A stretch of DNA of 64,000 nucleotides, taken from NCBI GenBank assembly GCA_035236585.1, contig CP141132.1:38939880-39003879 (forward strand), in the 5' to 3' direction. The notes under the pieces are model-generated. The model was not told where the DNA came from and made no database searches. It saw only the letters and a list, made by a program, of their open reading frames with translations. Origin of the DNA: Warburgia ugandensis (lineage: Eukaryota; Streptophyta; Magnoliopsida; Canellales; Canellaceae). Shown one piece after another: positions 10,089 to 22,365 of the stretch. The first letter of the stretch is position 1. Each line of letters opens with the position of its first letter. The translations under genes were made by a program, and so were the position numbers.

Positions 10089-13000
10089 CAACAAGCTATG
10101 CTTGGTAGGGGATACAAAAATATACTACTTCATCAATACAAGGATACTTACCTCAGTCATTAAGCCCTCATGAGTCATCCCATACTCATATATAGAGGAT
10201 ATACATTATTTATATAGTTAATGACAAATTAGTTAATATATTGAAGATTACTCAAAACTTGTTCCTTCCCCTGGCTATACTTCCACTTAGGAGAGTAATA
10301 CCTAGCTAATTCACATATAGGGGTTGTCATTCTAGGAACTCATATAATAGCATATCACTATGCCATGGCATCATACTATGCTTATAATCTGTGCATCATA
10401 ATGCAAAATACATTAGGACTACTATGCTCACAGTCTCAATACATACAGCGCGCTTGGATAACTATATAATCTTCCACTGATACCAACTGTGAAAAAATCA
10501 ATCCATGTCCTCATGGGGTGGACCATGGCTGTTACAGTGGGGCCTTCCCATTATTGCCCTACTAAACATTTAGCCTCTTTTTGGGCATGGAATCCATCAT
10601 ATAAATTTCAGGAAGTGGGTGGCCAAACCCTCATAACTTCCTTAGCATAGCATCCCCAGTCTCTATCTCTGTGTAAATCAAAATTCACAAGTCTCCATAC
10701 TTGTATAGAAAATACTTTGTACATATCAGACGATGTGTCTGTTTAACTAAGGCTAGAATATTTTCTGCACCCTATTCTTAGGGTATCCTTAGTTTTCATA
10801 TCTCAATACTTTCACCTCATTAGGCTTGATCATTAGATTAGATCAAGTGAATTAGATTATGAGGTTAGATCACTTTGTTGATCATTTGGTTAGATCCCTT
10901 AATTTGATCATATGTTTTTGAATCACATGTTTGGATCTTGTGTTTTAGATCACTTAATTGAATCATATGTGTTGGATCATGACTATGCTAAGGTACTAAG
11001 CATAATTACATCATGCAGGTCTTATAATTATAGACTAAGATCATGTATGTATACACATGAATCCTTAATACATTCTTGTACATCCACCTACCTCAAGTAG
11101 TATCGGTTCTTGATTCATATATCCTCAAGTGGTATTCCTCCACAATGTTCATCCTAGTCTGTACTCATACATCTGTCACACAATACATTTTAAGTTTTTT
11201 ATCCATACTTGTATATATCCCTATAAGTGATACCCTAATTTTTCTTGAATCAAGTTTGAACTAGGGTTTGGGTTCTCTATCTATGTTCTTCTATATAAAC
11301 ACACTATACATACCCAAAATAATACTTCATTAGTATTCTTACTGTTCTGGATCATCCAAGATCCTATGGATCTTGTTTGATCATCCTTATCTTGATTACC
11401 ATTTTTATTAGGGGTTAGATGATTTACTAACCTTTTATGCTCTTTATTATTATTACTCAACCATTTAATGTTTTTATGGTTGAGGATAGTTTATTTCATT
11501 CTAAGTCTATATTGCTCCTCTTATGTCAAATTGGCTAAGACTTACTAGTTGAATGCTTGAACACAAAATGGCTACTTCAATCCTTATGTAAGGAGGCGTT
11601 TAGACCTCACAAACGTCAACGGAAGGTGGGGGGAGAGCGTGGCCCTATTAGATAACCCCTTTAACCATTATGTCCATCATTCACTAGCTTGACCCTAACT
11701 CAATCCTTTCATAAGGTTCTTATGAGCATTTAACCCCTAAGTATTCTTTCTAATTGATTTTAATTAAATCCATGAATAAAAATGTCATTCATGGAGATTT
11801 ATTATTCTCCTAAGTTGGACCAAGGAATTTATATTCCTTATATTATCCTACTAACTATGGTCCTTACTATCATAAAGTCTAGGTCATACATTCCATGTGA
11901 ATGTCTTTTCCTTCTAATTGCATTTAATTACAATTTCAATGAAATTTTCATTACTTAAGCATTAAATCATAAATTTAAAGAATAAATAAACAATTAAATA
12001 ATCAATTCTATAAGTAATTCAACTAAGAAATGAAAAGCAATAATGTTCAATAATCCAAATAATAATCTAACATGCTATCATGATCCAAGGGTCTTAATTG
12101 ATCCATATTCATTTTTCATTTCTTTAGGGTTTAGATCTTGATCCTTCATTTTATTTTAGATCCAATATTTTATATTGATGTAATTTAATTATTAAATCAT
12201 TGATTTATCTTATCCATTGATTTGATCCTCCTTGATCTACCCAATCAAGGAGATCTTAAGTTACTTTATAAGATTTAAGGGCATAGATATTGATCTATCC
12301 CAAATCCTCATCATCCATTCATTAAATCCCTATGATCTTATCTCAAGATCATAATTCATACTCTCCATTCATCCTGGATCATCTTGATCTAAGAGATACT
12401 ACTCATTTTTAGAGATTTTAATAACTTTTTAGTATAGATATCTTAAGATCTGCCAAATTAATTCAATTTAAGCCACTGACTTTATTTATTACATTATAAA
12501 ATCATCATCCAACAAAGTATTAGTGGTTTGGTCATCCTAGATCTTTTAGATCAAGGATGTTAGTTACTTACATAAAACTAAATTAATTAAAATTAAAATT
12601 TTATAGGTTCAATACCTTATACTTATCATAATGAATCCATCACAACTTTCATATCTCAATTTGGATCTCAATTGAGATCAAAATTGTGATTTTAAGATTT
12701 TAGCCTGTTTTAAGGGTTGAATTTTACCTTACTGGTTGGGATCAATTTCACTGATCTAGAGACGTATAATTTCTACTTTGAACATGTTTCTTAAAGGTTT
12801 GGGACATTCTGAACACATCTATTGGTTCATATTTCAAGTTTCGGATCATCTTGGCTATGATCCAAGATCAATGCACTGAGAGTACTACATAGATAGTGTA
12901 AATACTAATTAAAAACAAGATCTAACATGTTTTATGATCTAAAAACATAAATATGAATGCCAAGAAGGTTTCTGATCTAAATTTAGGATCTATTAAAATC

Positions 13001-13383
13001 AGAATTAAGTTATTAAGATTTCAGCCTATTTTAAGGGCTGAATTTCATCTTTACTGTTTTTAATCAATTCCTTCATATCTATGCATAAAAATCCGACTAT
13101 GAACATGGTCCTAAAGTTTTACGGGGTCTCTGAAGACATCCATCGGTTTAGATTAGTTTGATACAGTCATCTGGTCCATGATCTAAGATCATGGGTACTG
13201 ATTTTACTAAATAACTTATGTAAATACAAATTAAAACATGGATCTAATAAGTTCAGTACATGGTAAACACTACAAGGAGTCTATATCATTTTTCAGATCT
13301 AAAATCAGAGCTATATCAAGCTCTGAATTGAAGAATTATGATTTTCAGTTAACATAATAGATGGCCCAGATCAAATCTGGGTT

Positions 13384-13416
13384 ACAGGTACGAGACGACC
13401 CGCGTCTCGTGCCTGT
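13384..13416 (-). other. GC-rich hairpin in the A LTR
   Basis: ACAGGTACGAGAC (13384-13396) and GTCTCGTGCCTGT (13404-13416) are complementary over 13 positions with one mismatch, which on the minus-strand transcript leaves a single A-C pair. The loop is 7 nt. The surrounding ~150 bp are GC-rich compared with the LTR. It occupies the position at which D1 has its CpG island. Function unknown. Confidence 0.65.
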
Positions 13417-14184
13417 TACTGTCTATCCTAGGTGGCTGGGAAGAGGTAATCGGCTATGGGCAAGACAGTCCGATCTGGACCGTCGAATCGCCTGTGGCTG
13501 GATCTCCCCCATCTAGTAAAACCAAGAGTCAAGATTTCACATCCTGGGGTTTTGGGGCCTCAGGAATCCATCCATTGGCTCAGAAGTAACATCTAAGCTG
13601 TGGATCGATGGGATCTCAACCCTCAGTGTTGGATCCATCGTCTCCGACAGATCAATGGCTGGGGAGCTCCCATCCTTGCCGGAAAACCAAACTAACCTAT
13701 TGTAAATGAAAGAGGGGTGCAAGTGCACCTACCTAGAAGAAGATATTCTTGATCTATGCCGAAAAAACCAGAAAATCCACTCCTGATAATATAGGTTGCT
13801 AGAGCTTTAGTTTTTCGATGATTTCTCCATGGATACTCCACGGATTATGGTAAACTCAAATGGGTTTTGTATATCTTGATATTCCTCAACTATCCAATGG
13901 TCAAGATTATGTTTCAACGGCTGAAAATGAACGTCTAATTCAAAAACAGTAATAGGGTGAAAACCCTTCTCATTGGGGACGACGTGTCTGTGGACGCGCC
14001 CGATATCCAAAAGGGGAATATTCCTCCTGGTGCTTCTGGGGACACTCTAATAGTGGGAATAAAATGCAAGGAAAGGGAGGAGAAAAGAGGGAGAAGGAGG
14101 AGGAATTTTGGGTTGAGACTTTAGCAGAGTCTAGGGAACGTCGTGATGGATTTTTGAAATATTTTTTAGAATTTTTCTGATGTC

Positions 14185-14389
14185 TGTTTATAGGGATTTT
14201 GAGTGTTTTTCATCATAACACCTAATAATTATGTTTTTTCTTTTTTCTTTTTTAATATTTAATATTTATTTGATTCCCACTACCACCTCCTTCTCCACTA
14301 GCTGGTGGTAGTGGTTTGACCCATGATTGCACGTGGTTTGGTCATTGGATTCCATTTTGGGTCCTTTGTGGACCCCATGTGGGCCCCAC
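14185..14389 (-). promoter_or_regulatory. Putative A LTR core promoter
   Basis: GTGGGCCCCAC (14379-14389; the other strand reads GTGGGGCCCAC) lies about 187 bp upstream, in sense, of TATAAACA (14185-14192). A long pyrimidine-rich leader follows (about 14110-14030), then the donor-like TAG/GTAGGT at 13727-13735, about 450 bp past the TATA box. Inferred from conserved arrangement. Confidence 0.5.
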
Positions 14390-14783
14390 ATGTATAAAAA
14401 GACCATTTTTCCCTTTATGTATAAAATTTTGAGTTTACTCCTACGAACTCGAAATTGAGTGTTTATAGTGGCGTTGACTCGTATTTTTTAGTACATTCCA
14501 AATTTAATGTCTTAAACCTTGGCTATGGTAAAATTACCATTTTACTCTTTTGCTCTTAAATGGAGAAAATAAAGGTTTCTCACTCCGAATTCAGAATCCA
14601 TCATGATTACAATCATTCTAGAGGGTTCGTGAGATATGTTTTCACTTATGCATGTCTTTATGCCTTATTTGTACTTCTGTACGAAGTACGTTTTTGCTAA
14701 ACCTAATATTCCAGCTTGATTTGTCCTTGAAATCTTCAATTTCACTATTATACTTTTATTACAAAAAAATTAGCAGTGTTACA

Positions 14784-15590
14784 TTTTAGAACAAGCGAAT
14801 GCTCTTGGTGCAAATTGCAATCCTTGCAGCAACAACCCATATTTTGAGACCTATAATCTAGGATGAGCTAGACTTCCCAATTTATCATGGTCTAAGAATA
14901 TTTACTATGGAGGTGTGTCTAAGAACCTCCCTGTTCAAAACTTTCCTAGGATTTCCACTTCCCAACAACTACCAAGTTTTCAATTGTCCCAACAAACACA
15001 GAAACTATCAATGGAGGATAATATGCAATATATCATGTAAAAAAAATTGATGAAAATATTAAAGCCTGCATCATACCTAGAATGAGAGTCAACAAAATAT
15101 CACTAGGTTAGAAAGGGAAATGGGTCAGTTTGCATGCATCTTTAAGTGAAAAGGAAAAAGGAAAGTTACCTAGTTAGCTCATCCCTAACCCTAAGGGCCA
15201 ATTAGAAATAGGGTGTAGTTCATAAAGACCCCATGAGCAAGCCATGTCTATCACAACCCTTAGGAGTGGTCATGATGTTAATAACAACATAGGGCAGACT
15301 AAGGAAAAGGAAGAGGAGGATGGAAAGGCAAAAACATAGGAGAAACAGATTAGTCAGAAACCTCCTACTCCATCTGAGCCTATAGTGGCGGCACCCAATG
15401 TGCCCAAGGCCCCATTCCATCAATCACTTAACAAGGCTAGGAAAGGAACAAATTTCAATGAGATAATGTAAGTGTTTAACATGTAGAAATAAATATTCCG
15501 TTACTCAGTGCTATAAAGGATATTCTTGCTTACGCCAAGTTTCTTAATGAGCTCCACACTACAAAGCAAAAGCTTAGTGTGCAAAGGAAA
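14784..15590 (+). pseudogene. Athila-like gag remnant (element G)
   Basis: Read on the plus strand with frame changes, the sequence contains EQANALGANCNPCSNNPYFE near its start, then stretches matching the C-terminal part of Athila gag: NPKGQLE, then HEQAMSITTLRSG, then PFHQSLNKARK and a NFNEIM-VFNM region. Element A is inserted immediately upstream, so the N-terminal gag is missing from view. Many stops interrupt it. Athila-type gag is recognisable by the order NPKGQ, TLRSG, and the segment leading into a KFL-ELHT region before the protease. Assignment to Athila is from memory of family motifs and is fairly confident; exact limits are not. Confidence 0.65.
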
Positions 15591-16270
15591 GCCTTATTCA
15601 CTGAGCAGGTGAAATGTTTAATTCAACACAAGACCCCACCAAAACTTAGAGATCTAGAATGTCCTACAACTTCTTACATTATTAGATACCATGTCATAGA
15701 CAGGGCACTTCTTGACTTAGAGGCTATTATTAATTTGATGCCATACTCTATCTATGTGCAACTAGGGCTTGATGAGCTTCAACCATCCAACACCATATTG
15801 TAGTTAACTGATAGATCAATTAAGATTCTTCGTGCAACAAAATATGAGTCCAAAGGCAGGGTCAGAAAGGCCTTAGCTAACAGAGATATTGACTCTTTCG
15901 GGAACTAGTAATGTGTAAACCATGTCAAACTAAGACCGATCAACATCCAAACATGGACCAATTCTATTTCCTTGTCAATTTCATTATCCTAGATACTTAG
16001 CATGTATTAGACCCCAGTTGTCAGATCTCAGTAATTCTTAGATGTCCATTTTTGGAAACGTCCAATGCAATCATAAATTATAAAAATAGTATATTGCAAT
16101 TGTCCTTTTCCAATATGAAAGTTGAGTTCAATGTTTTCAATGCTAACCATTGACAATTAGATCTTGATGTCTCATGCAATATGATTGAAGATTTAATTCT
16201 AGAAGTTCTTCCATCGTTGTCTACTTACAATCCACTAGAAGCCTATCTTACATAGTTTCATTTCTCTTTT
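15579..16270 (+). pseudogene. Athila-like protease remnant (element G)
   Basis: An open piece at 15579-15803 reads KALFTEQVKCLIQHKTPPKL, then DRALLDLEAIINLMPYSIYV and QLGLDELQPSNT. This is the retroviral-type aspartic protease of Athila elements, where the usual active-site LDLGASVNLLPY has become LDLEAIINLMPY, with the catalytic Asp kept but the following Gly changed to Glu. Decayed continuation (TDRSIKILRATK and a later FLETSNAIINYK stretch) runs to about 16270. No reverse transcriptase or integrase follows: the sequence jumps to a 3' region, so pol is deleted. Confidence 0.7.
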
Positions 16271-18707
16271 TAATGTCCTGCCGAAGATGTTAAACTTAGC
16301 ACTTACTAGGAGGCAACCCATGTCTTTTAGAGTTTCATGGTTCTGCATCACTTATTTATCATATATGTCCTATATTTCAAAACATCAGGGACAATGTTTA
16401 GTTCAGGTTTGGGGTGTAGACATGCATGAGATGTCTAGTTTTTTTTTTTTTATATTAAAAAAAAAGTGAGAAAAGAAGTTTTTGGAGGTAGAGTTCCCTT
16501 GATGTGATGAGAACTAGATGTTCAAAAGTTAGTAATTCTACTATTTTCATCTCTTAATGGAAGTGTATATGACTAGATTTTCATATTACTCATGTATTGA
16601 TACATTTTATGAAGGTTAATTCTCGAACAATATTTACACACAACACATAGTCAAGATTAATAGAAAGGTATGACCTAGAGACCCTAAGGAAAGTTAGTGG
16701 AGACCTATAACCTAGTGAGCCTTAGAGACTATCTTGTTTTATGAGAGTTATAAGTAATTCTACAGTTTCTTCAACATGCATATTTTAATGTGATCCTGTT
16801 ATTCTTGCTATAGTTAGTTATCAAGAATAAATAGGAGTAACAGCTTCGTTTCCAAAAAATTCTTTGAATTTGATAGGCAAACCTAGGGAATGATATAGGA
16901 TATCATTGTTCATCCCAAAGACATAAAACCTACCCAATATAGTATACCTCTTGTTAACCCCTTGAGCCTATTATGAAGCCTTTTTCTTTTTTGACCCCAT
17001 TTACCTTAACCAGAATAAGCAAAGTAAAAATAATAATCATTATCTATTTTCAAAATGAGTAGATAAAGTTCAAAAGAGGATAAAAAGTAAAAGAAGTGAA
17101 AAAACACAAGAAGTCTTTCTTTCAAAGAAGCAAAAAAGAAAAGACAAGTGAAAAAAGAAGGAATATTAGAAATAGAAGATAAAAATTGAAAGACAAGAAT
17201 ATAAAGGAAATTCATTTCAGTATCGTCATGGATCAATTGTCCAACAATAAAATAGAAGACCTCTACTCAATTTTGAACCTTTGTAATCCTAATACCCTTC
17301 TTTTTTGAACTTGTTCCAAGCCTATGTTTCATCTTAGTTGAAGAACTATGGATCTTTGGTGGAACACAACCTTAAAGAGAATATAAAAAGTAGGAATTAA
17401 GGAAAAAGACCTCGACTATTCTTAAGAATAATGTCCACTCTTGAGGATCATTTTTCTTTGTCTCTTTAGCACTTAAAATTTTATGTGAACCATTAGCCTT
17501 GTTGGATTTGGTCACATAATGAGAGAAATATGTTCAACCCCTTATCTAAGAGCTTCATTTCTAAGAGTATAATTGAGAGGATTTGAGGTCAAAACATATT
17601 TACAATGGAATTTGAGTGTATCTACTTAGAAGTTATGACTTATGTGGATGACCACACATGCACTCTGAGAAGTAACTAGACTAAAATGTCTTTAATATGT
17701 GTATGATTTGTAAAATTGTTAATCTTCCACACTAATTTGTGAAAAATTAATAGATTGCTAATGAATGAGGATTCTTTGAGATAAAATAGCAGTCTCAACA
17801 TTAGGAAATTTTATGACCATATTCATTGAAAACCCTAATGAGGCCAAACTTGTCCATTAGAGGTAACCTAGGGGTTCAAGGGCTTGTTGCATGTGCTAAA
17901 TGCAATCATGAGTACCTACGAAAATGACACTTCATATTAGTTTTTGTAAAATGATTTTTCATGTGTTTTGCTTGAGACTAACAAAGTGCTAATTGGTGGG
18001 TGTGATAAGGGTCTAGATTTGAATAAAAACCACCCAATTAGTTTCCATGTGTTCCAACTTATAGGGGTAAATTAAGGTTTTTCACCAAAATTCATAACAC
18101 ATGCATTTTTTACCTAATGACTCAAAATATTGATATTTTGTAGGTCTAGAGGCTAATCCAAGCTAAGTATGTGAGTAGTCATATGTTTTTGGGATTTGAT
18201 TTGAGCTTTTGCTTTTTATTAGAAATGAGATGGTGATTCGACAGTAGAGATCGATCAGAATGAAATTAAAGTCAAGATCAAAAGATTGAGTCAAGGCCTA
18301 AAAATCATGATAGCAAATGTCAAGATCATATTTTGGACAAGCAATGGATGTAATTAAAAGAACTAAAGGTGGCTAAAGTGGGCCCATGAAGTAAACCATG
18401 CACTTTCCCCATCTTTTGCTTGGGTTGCATGTAAACTAACAAGCCATATTTAAGCCGTGGACAAGGTGACAAGTCATGAACCAAGCCAAGTTATTCAAGA
18501 TACTCAAGAAAAGAAATTGAGTTATGAAGCCAAGCTAAGATAGCCATCTAAGCCAGCCATGAAGCCCTCAAAGTTAGCCATCTAAGTCAGGCATGAAGCC
18601 TAGCCAATGAAGCCCTCAAAGTTAGCCATCAAAGCCATTAACCTAAGCTAAATGGAAGGCTAGGATTAGAGAAAAATAAAGAGAATCATTGAAAAGATTT
18701 TAAGGGA
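16271..18707 (+). other. Non-coding tail of the Athila-like remnant and unassigned decayed sequence
   Basis: At 16300-16410 the motifs AGGAGGCAACCCA and GGACAATGTTTAG then GGTTTGGGGTGT resemble the segment following pol in Athila elements. A T-run then A-run lies at 16440-16466. A strongly purine-rich tract covers about 16990-17220, also typical of Athila 3' regions. From 17221 to 18707 I see no coding sequence, only AT-rich decayed DNA; 18370-18650 contains short imperfect direct repeats of AAGCCAGCCATGAAGCC and AAGTTAGCCATC type. Limits between the Athila remnant and flanking DNA are not resolvable. Confidence 0.4.
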
Positions 18708-18793
18708 TATATATATATGAGATATATATATATATATAAACTTGTTTTGCTGTCTCATAATTATATATAAACTTGTTTTGCTGTCTCATAATT
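18708..18793. repeat. AT microsatellite and a perfect 31-bp tandem duplication
   Basis: An (AT)n tract around 18708-18738 runs into two identical 31-bp units, 18732-18762 and 18763-18793, each containing ATATATAAACTTG and TGCTGTCTCATAATT. The perfect identity suggests a recent slippage or repair event. Confidence 0.9.
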
Positions 18794-18969
18794 TCCTTTA
18801 ATCGAGGAATTCTATGTACTTAGTGTATTCTGAAGTACTTTTGTTTACTGTTGATTAGTGTTATCTTTTTTGATAGGGTAACTAACTCTAACTGTTTGAT
18901 ATTATGAAAGGCACAATCATGGTTAAGACTAAGTGCAATGACTCGAGTTCTATGGGATCAGTGTTGTGT
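18794..18969. other. Unassigned AT-rich spacer
   Basis: No coding or structural signal recognised. It lies directly before the first gag-like residues of element E and may contain its decayed leader; I found no clear primer-binding site. Confidence 0.3.
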
Positions 18970-18979
18970 GCATGTGATC

Positions 18980-19165
18980 TATTCTAGGATGCTAATGGAC
19001 AGATGGCACAGGACATAGATGAAGCCATTCATAGGGTAGTAGGAGTTCAGTTCCCAATTACACCGGTCCCACGAGCTCCTAGAGAGGGTGTAAGTAGGGA
19101 AATGCTTGCCCTGTGAGAGTTCAGGAAGTTAGAACCGCCCAAGTCTGATGGGATGTCAAATCCCA
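18980..19165 (+). pseudogene. Element E gag fragment
   Basis: The reading frame includes DIDEAIHRVVGVQFPITPVP, then an EFRKLEPPKSDG stretch. The latter matches the FKKLNPPTFDG region that opens the capsid-like domain of many plant Ty3/gypsy gags. A stop separates the two. The rest of gag, with the zinc knuckle, is missing: the next recognisable sequence is the end of protease about 180 bp on. Confidence 0.55.
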
Positions 19166-19339
19166 TTAAGGTAGGGTTAGAGTGTTGTTTGCTTCTTGTG
19201 CATCATATTCTTTTATTTTGTCTTTAATTTCTATTATATGAACTTGGACAATAAGCCATTGAACTCTACATTGTGAGTTGAGTTGCCAATAGTGTTGAGT
19301 ATTACCTTGAACAAGGTTTTTTGAGGATTTGACATTGAT

Positions 19340-20450
19340 GTAGTAGGTCATAGAGTGACACTAGATTGGGTGGTAATAAATATCACTCCTTATGGTGTAA
19401 TCATGGGGATGGATTTCTTATTCAAGTATCATGTTCTTATTAATTGTAGTTGAAAGAGGGTTACGTTTGTTTTGCCAAGTGGAGTTCATTTATTATTCCT
19501 CTGCCACAAAGGATTATGGTCTTACCCACAAGTCCATGTTGGCTACAAGCACCAAAAAGACTATAGTGGGTGGATTGTGAGCATGATGGGTCATGATGAT
19601 GTTGATGTTAGTATTGAATCCATTCCTATAGTAAGGGAATTTGCAAATATTTTCCCTAATGAATTACTAGGCTTACCTCCAAGGAGGGAAGTCAACTTTG
19701 ATACTGAGCATTATCCTAGTGTTTCTTCAATTTTAGTTGCTCCACATTGGATGGCACTTGCTGAAAAAAAGGAGCTAAACGTGTAGTTGGAAGAGTTACA
19801 ATATAAGGGTTTCATTTTCCCTAATACTTCACCATGGGAGCACTAGTGTTGTTTGCAAGGAAGAAAGATGACATGCTGAATTATCGACAACTAAATAGGG
19901 TGACAAATAAGAACAAATACCCACTGCTAAGGAATGATGATCTCTTGGATTAGCAGAGGGACTCTGCATGTTTTTCCAGGATTGACATACAATCTAGATT
20001 CCATCAACTATAAGTAAGAATGAAGATATCCCTAAGATGACATTCATGGCTCGATATGGTCATTTTGAGTTTATAGTGATGCCTTTTGAATTGACAAATG
20101 CTCCAGCAACGTTTATGAGTCTAATGAATCTAATCTTCCACTCTTATTTGGATCAATTAATTCACATGTTTGTGAATGATGTGTTGAATTACTCGAGGTC
20201 TAAGGAGGATCTTGAACAACATTTTTCTATTGCATTGCATTTGTTGAGGGAACACCAACTATATATGCAACTTAGCAAATGTGAGTTTTGAACAACAATG
20301 GTAAATTTCTTCCATCCTGTAATTTCTAATGATGGGATTTCAATTGACCCATCAAAGATTGAAGAGGTGTTGAGTTGGAAAGGACCATTGAACATAACTA
20401 AGACAAGGAGTTTCCTTGAGTTAGTAGGTTATTACAGGAGCTAAAGAGAC
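19340..20450 (+). pseudogene. Element E protease end and reverse transcriptase, dead
   Basis: The protease end is visible as ITPYGVIMGMDFLFKYHVLI (19380-19445). RT pieces follow: IPIVREFANIFPNELLGLPP in the frame 19472-19786, then 20037-20291 with ARYGHFEFIVMPFELTNAPA. The catalytic motif reads FVNDVLNYS (about 20169-20195), so the first Asp of the xxDD box is Asn. An LGHVIS-like remnant and WKGPLNITKTRSFLELVGYY follow, the thumb and connection region. Stops and frameshifts divide every piece. Confidence 0.82.
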
Positions 20451-20999
20451 AATTGACATCGACCCTTGTGCTTATCATTCCTGAGTGAGGTGTGGGTTAT
20501 CATTCCTAAGCAAGGTTTGGGTTATGTTATATATTGTAATGCCTCATTCAAGGGGCTAGGATGTGTCCTATTGTAGGAAGGAAGAGTCATGGCATATGGA
20601 ATTCATCAGTTGAAACCAAATGAGCAAAAATACCCCACTCTAGAGCTAATAACAATGGTGTTTGCATTGAAGCTCTAGAAACATTATTTGTAGGGGTAAA
20701 AGTCTGATGTCTTCATTGATTGCAAAAGTTTGAAGTATATTTTTACATAAAAATATTTAAATTTGAGGTAGATTAAATGGGTGGAATACTTAGGGAACTT
20801 TGATTTCACACTTCAGAAGCACTCAGGAATGGGAAATGTCATTGTAGATGCACTGAATAGAAAGTCTAAATGTTTGATGGCATGACTCTGAGGTTTCAAA
20901 TAGAAGACTCATGAGTCATTGACCAAGTATTACTTGTAGGTAAGCTCATCTAAGAGTATTAGAGCCCAACTAGAAGATGGTGAGAGTATCAAGCATTGG
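20451..20999 (+). pseudogene. Element E RNase H remnant
   Basis: Degenerate text includes a CNASFKGLGCVL stretch (the first catalytic motif, normally CDAS), then HQLKPNEQKYPTLELITMVF with the catalytic Glu, and KYIFT then FDFTLQKHSGMGNVIVDALN, corresponding to the VADALS motif. Stops interrupt the frame. It is placed correctly between RT and integrase. Confidence 0.7.
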
Positions 21000-22110
21000 A
21001 CCATGGACTTTTCTAATGGGATATGGTATATGAGTAGACTTTTAATGCCACCAAATCATGAGGTCAACAGAGAATTATTGAGTGAGGCACACTGGTCAAA
21101 ATTTTCAATACATCATAATAACACAATGATGTATCATGACTTTAGGAGACTTTTGGTTGAAAGGCATGAAGAAGACATTGCTGAGTTTGTTAATTGATGT
21201 TTAACATGTCAACAGGTTGAAACTAAACATAAAAAACCCACAGGATTATTATAGCCTTTACCAGTGGTAGAATAAAAGCGGGAGCATATTACCATGGATT
21301 TTGTGGTAGGTCTTCCACGTAGTAGGCAAGGTTGGAATATCATATGGGTGATTGTTGATAGATTGACCAAGTCAGCGCCCTTCTTACTAGTTAAGGTTAC
21401 TGATTCACTTGAGACATTGACTTGACTATACAAAGATTGTAAGGTTACATGGGGTACTTGTATCCATTGTGTCAGATAGAGATTCATGGTTTACTTCTTA
21501 GTTTTGGAAGGGCTTACAGGAAGCAATGGGCATAAGGTTGACTTTTAGCTCTACCTTTCATCCTTAGATGGGCGGGTAGTTTGAGAGAGTGATTTAGGTG
21601 CTTGAAGATATGTTGAGAGCTTGTGCATTAGAAATTCAAGAAAAGTGGGCCAAACATTTATCATTGGTGGAATTGTCATACAACAATGGTTTTTAGTCCA
21701 CTATTGAGATGGCACCATTTCAGGCATTGTACAGTAAACCATGCTAATCCCTAGTTTGTTGGGTAGAGGTTGGTGAGACATCATTGTTAAGCCCTAAGTT
21801 AGTAGGAAAGGCTATAGAGAAGGTGAAGTAAATTAGGCAACGGTTGTTGACATCTTAGAGAAAAAACAAAGAGCTATGATGACCGTAGGAGGTGACAGTT
21901 GGCGTTCGAGGTAGGAGATCATGTGTTCTTAAAAGAACGGCTAAGACTAGGAGTGACACACTTTGACAAGAGCAGGAAGTTATCTCCTTGATTCATTGCA
22001 CCATTTGAGATTTTAGAATGGGTTGGAGATGTTGCTTATCATTTGGCTTTGTCTCCACACTTATCTGAGATTCATGATGTTTTTCATGTGTCAATGCTTT
22101 GAAAATATGA
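21000..22110 (+). pseudogene. Element E integrase remnant
   Basis: The N-terminal finger is in the frame 21003-21197 (LLSEAHWSKFSIHHNNTMMY) and continues past a stop to CLTCQQVETKHKKP. The catalytic core has EHITMDFVVGLPRSRQG, with the first Asp present, and WVIVDRLTKSAPF. The second Asp region and the Glu region ([16 protein letters not shown]) are recognisable between stops. It is decayed beyond use. Confidence 0.78.
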
Positions 22111-22365
22111 GCCAGACCCTTCTCTTGTTCTTGACTAGACAAATCTTGTCATCCAAGAGGATGTTTCATATGAGGAGAAGCTAATACATGTGGTTGATAG
22201 AAGAGAACAAGTTCTACATAGAAAAGTGATACCTCTTGTAAAAGTTCTATGGCAACATCACAACGCAGAAGAAGCCACATTAGAGTTAGAGTCGGAGATC
22301 CAACGAAAATACCCAAAACTATTTAAGGACTCAGGTATCTATTTAAAATTCAAGGATGAAATTAC
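22111..22365 (+). pseudogene. Element E chromodomain-like C-terminus
   Basis: The frame 22190-22423 begins VDRREQVLHRKVIPLVKVLW, then QHHNAEEATLELESEIQRKY, and resembles the tail of element A integrase (LDRKGQQLR...EATWELEEEM). This suggests a Tekay-type or related chromovirus, though the lineage call is weaker than for A. The frame runs on through the polypurine tract into the LTR, where it has no meaning. Confidence 0.65.

Larger units (their letters stand above)
4736..14783 (-). mobile_element. Element A: Tekay/Del-like Ty3/gypsy retrotransposon, degenerate
   Basis: Minus-strand order is 5' LTR (14783 to 9591), initiator-Met primer site (9588-9576), gag, protease, reverse transcriptase, RNase H, integrase, chromodomain-like tail, polypurine tract (about 5105-5120) and truncated 3' LTR. 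The domain order RT-RNaseH-INT defines Ty3/gypsy. The long LTR, tRNA-iMet site and C-terminal chromodomain-like segment point to the Tekay/Del chromovirus lineage. Several stops, a deletion in the integrase zinc-binding region and lost catalytic residues make it non-functional. It is inserted in the gag of an Athila-like remnant that continues at 14784. Element B is a close relative on the other strand. Confidence 0.88.
9591..14783 (-). mobile_element. Complete 5' LTR of element A (5.2 kb)
   Basis: Bounded by TGTGATGACC at 9591 and ...GTGTTACA at 14783, so in sense it runs TGTAACAC...TCATCACA with TG/CA ends. At about 5193 bp it is very long for a plant LTR. Solo LTR A2 (5.24 kb without its nested insert) is of the same family. 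Inside, in sense order: palindrome and TATA box (14389 to 14185), donor-like TAG/GTAGGT (13727-13735), GC-rich hairpin (13416 to 13384), a second GAG/GTAGGTGG (11086-11091), the TAGCATAGCATCC block (10641-10655) and a 14-bp stem with a 2-nt bulge (10055-10088). Small open frames at 13537-14010 are not conserved in A2 and are not called. Confidence 0.9.

Noticed and set aside
13537-14010. Two small frames in the A LTR leader that might encode upstream peptides
   Set aside because: The matching region of A2 does not keep the same protein sequence.
16440-16466. T-run followed by A-run as a terminator or hairpin
   Set aside because: Simple homopolymer runs in decayed DNA with no supporting context.
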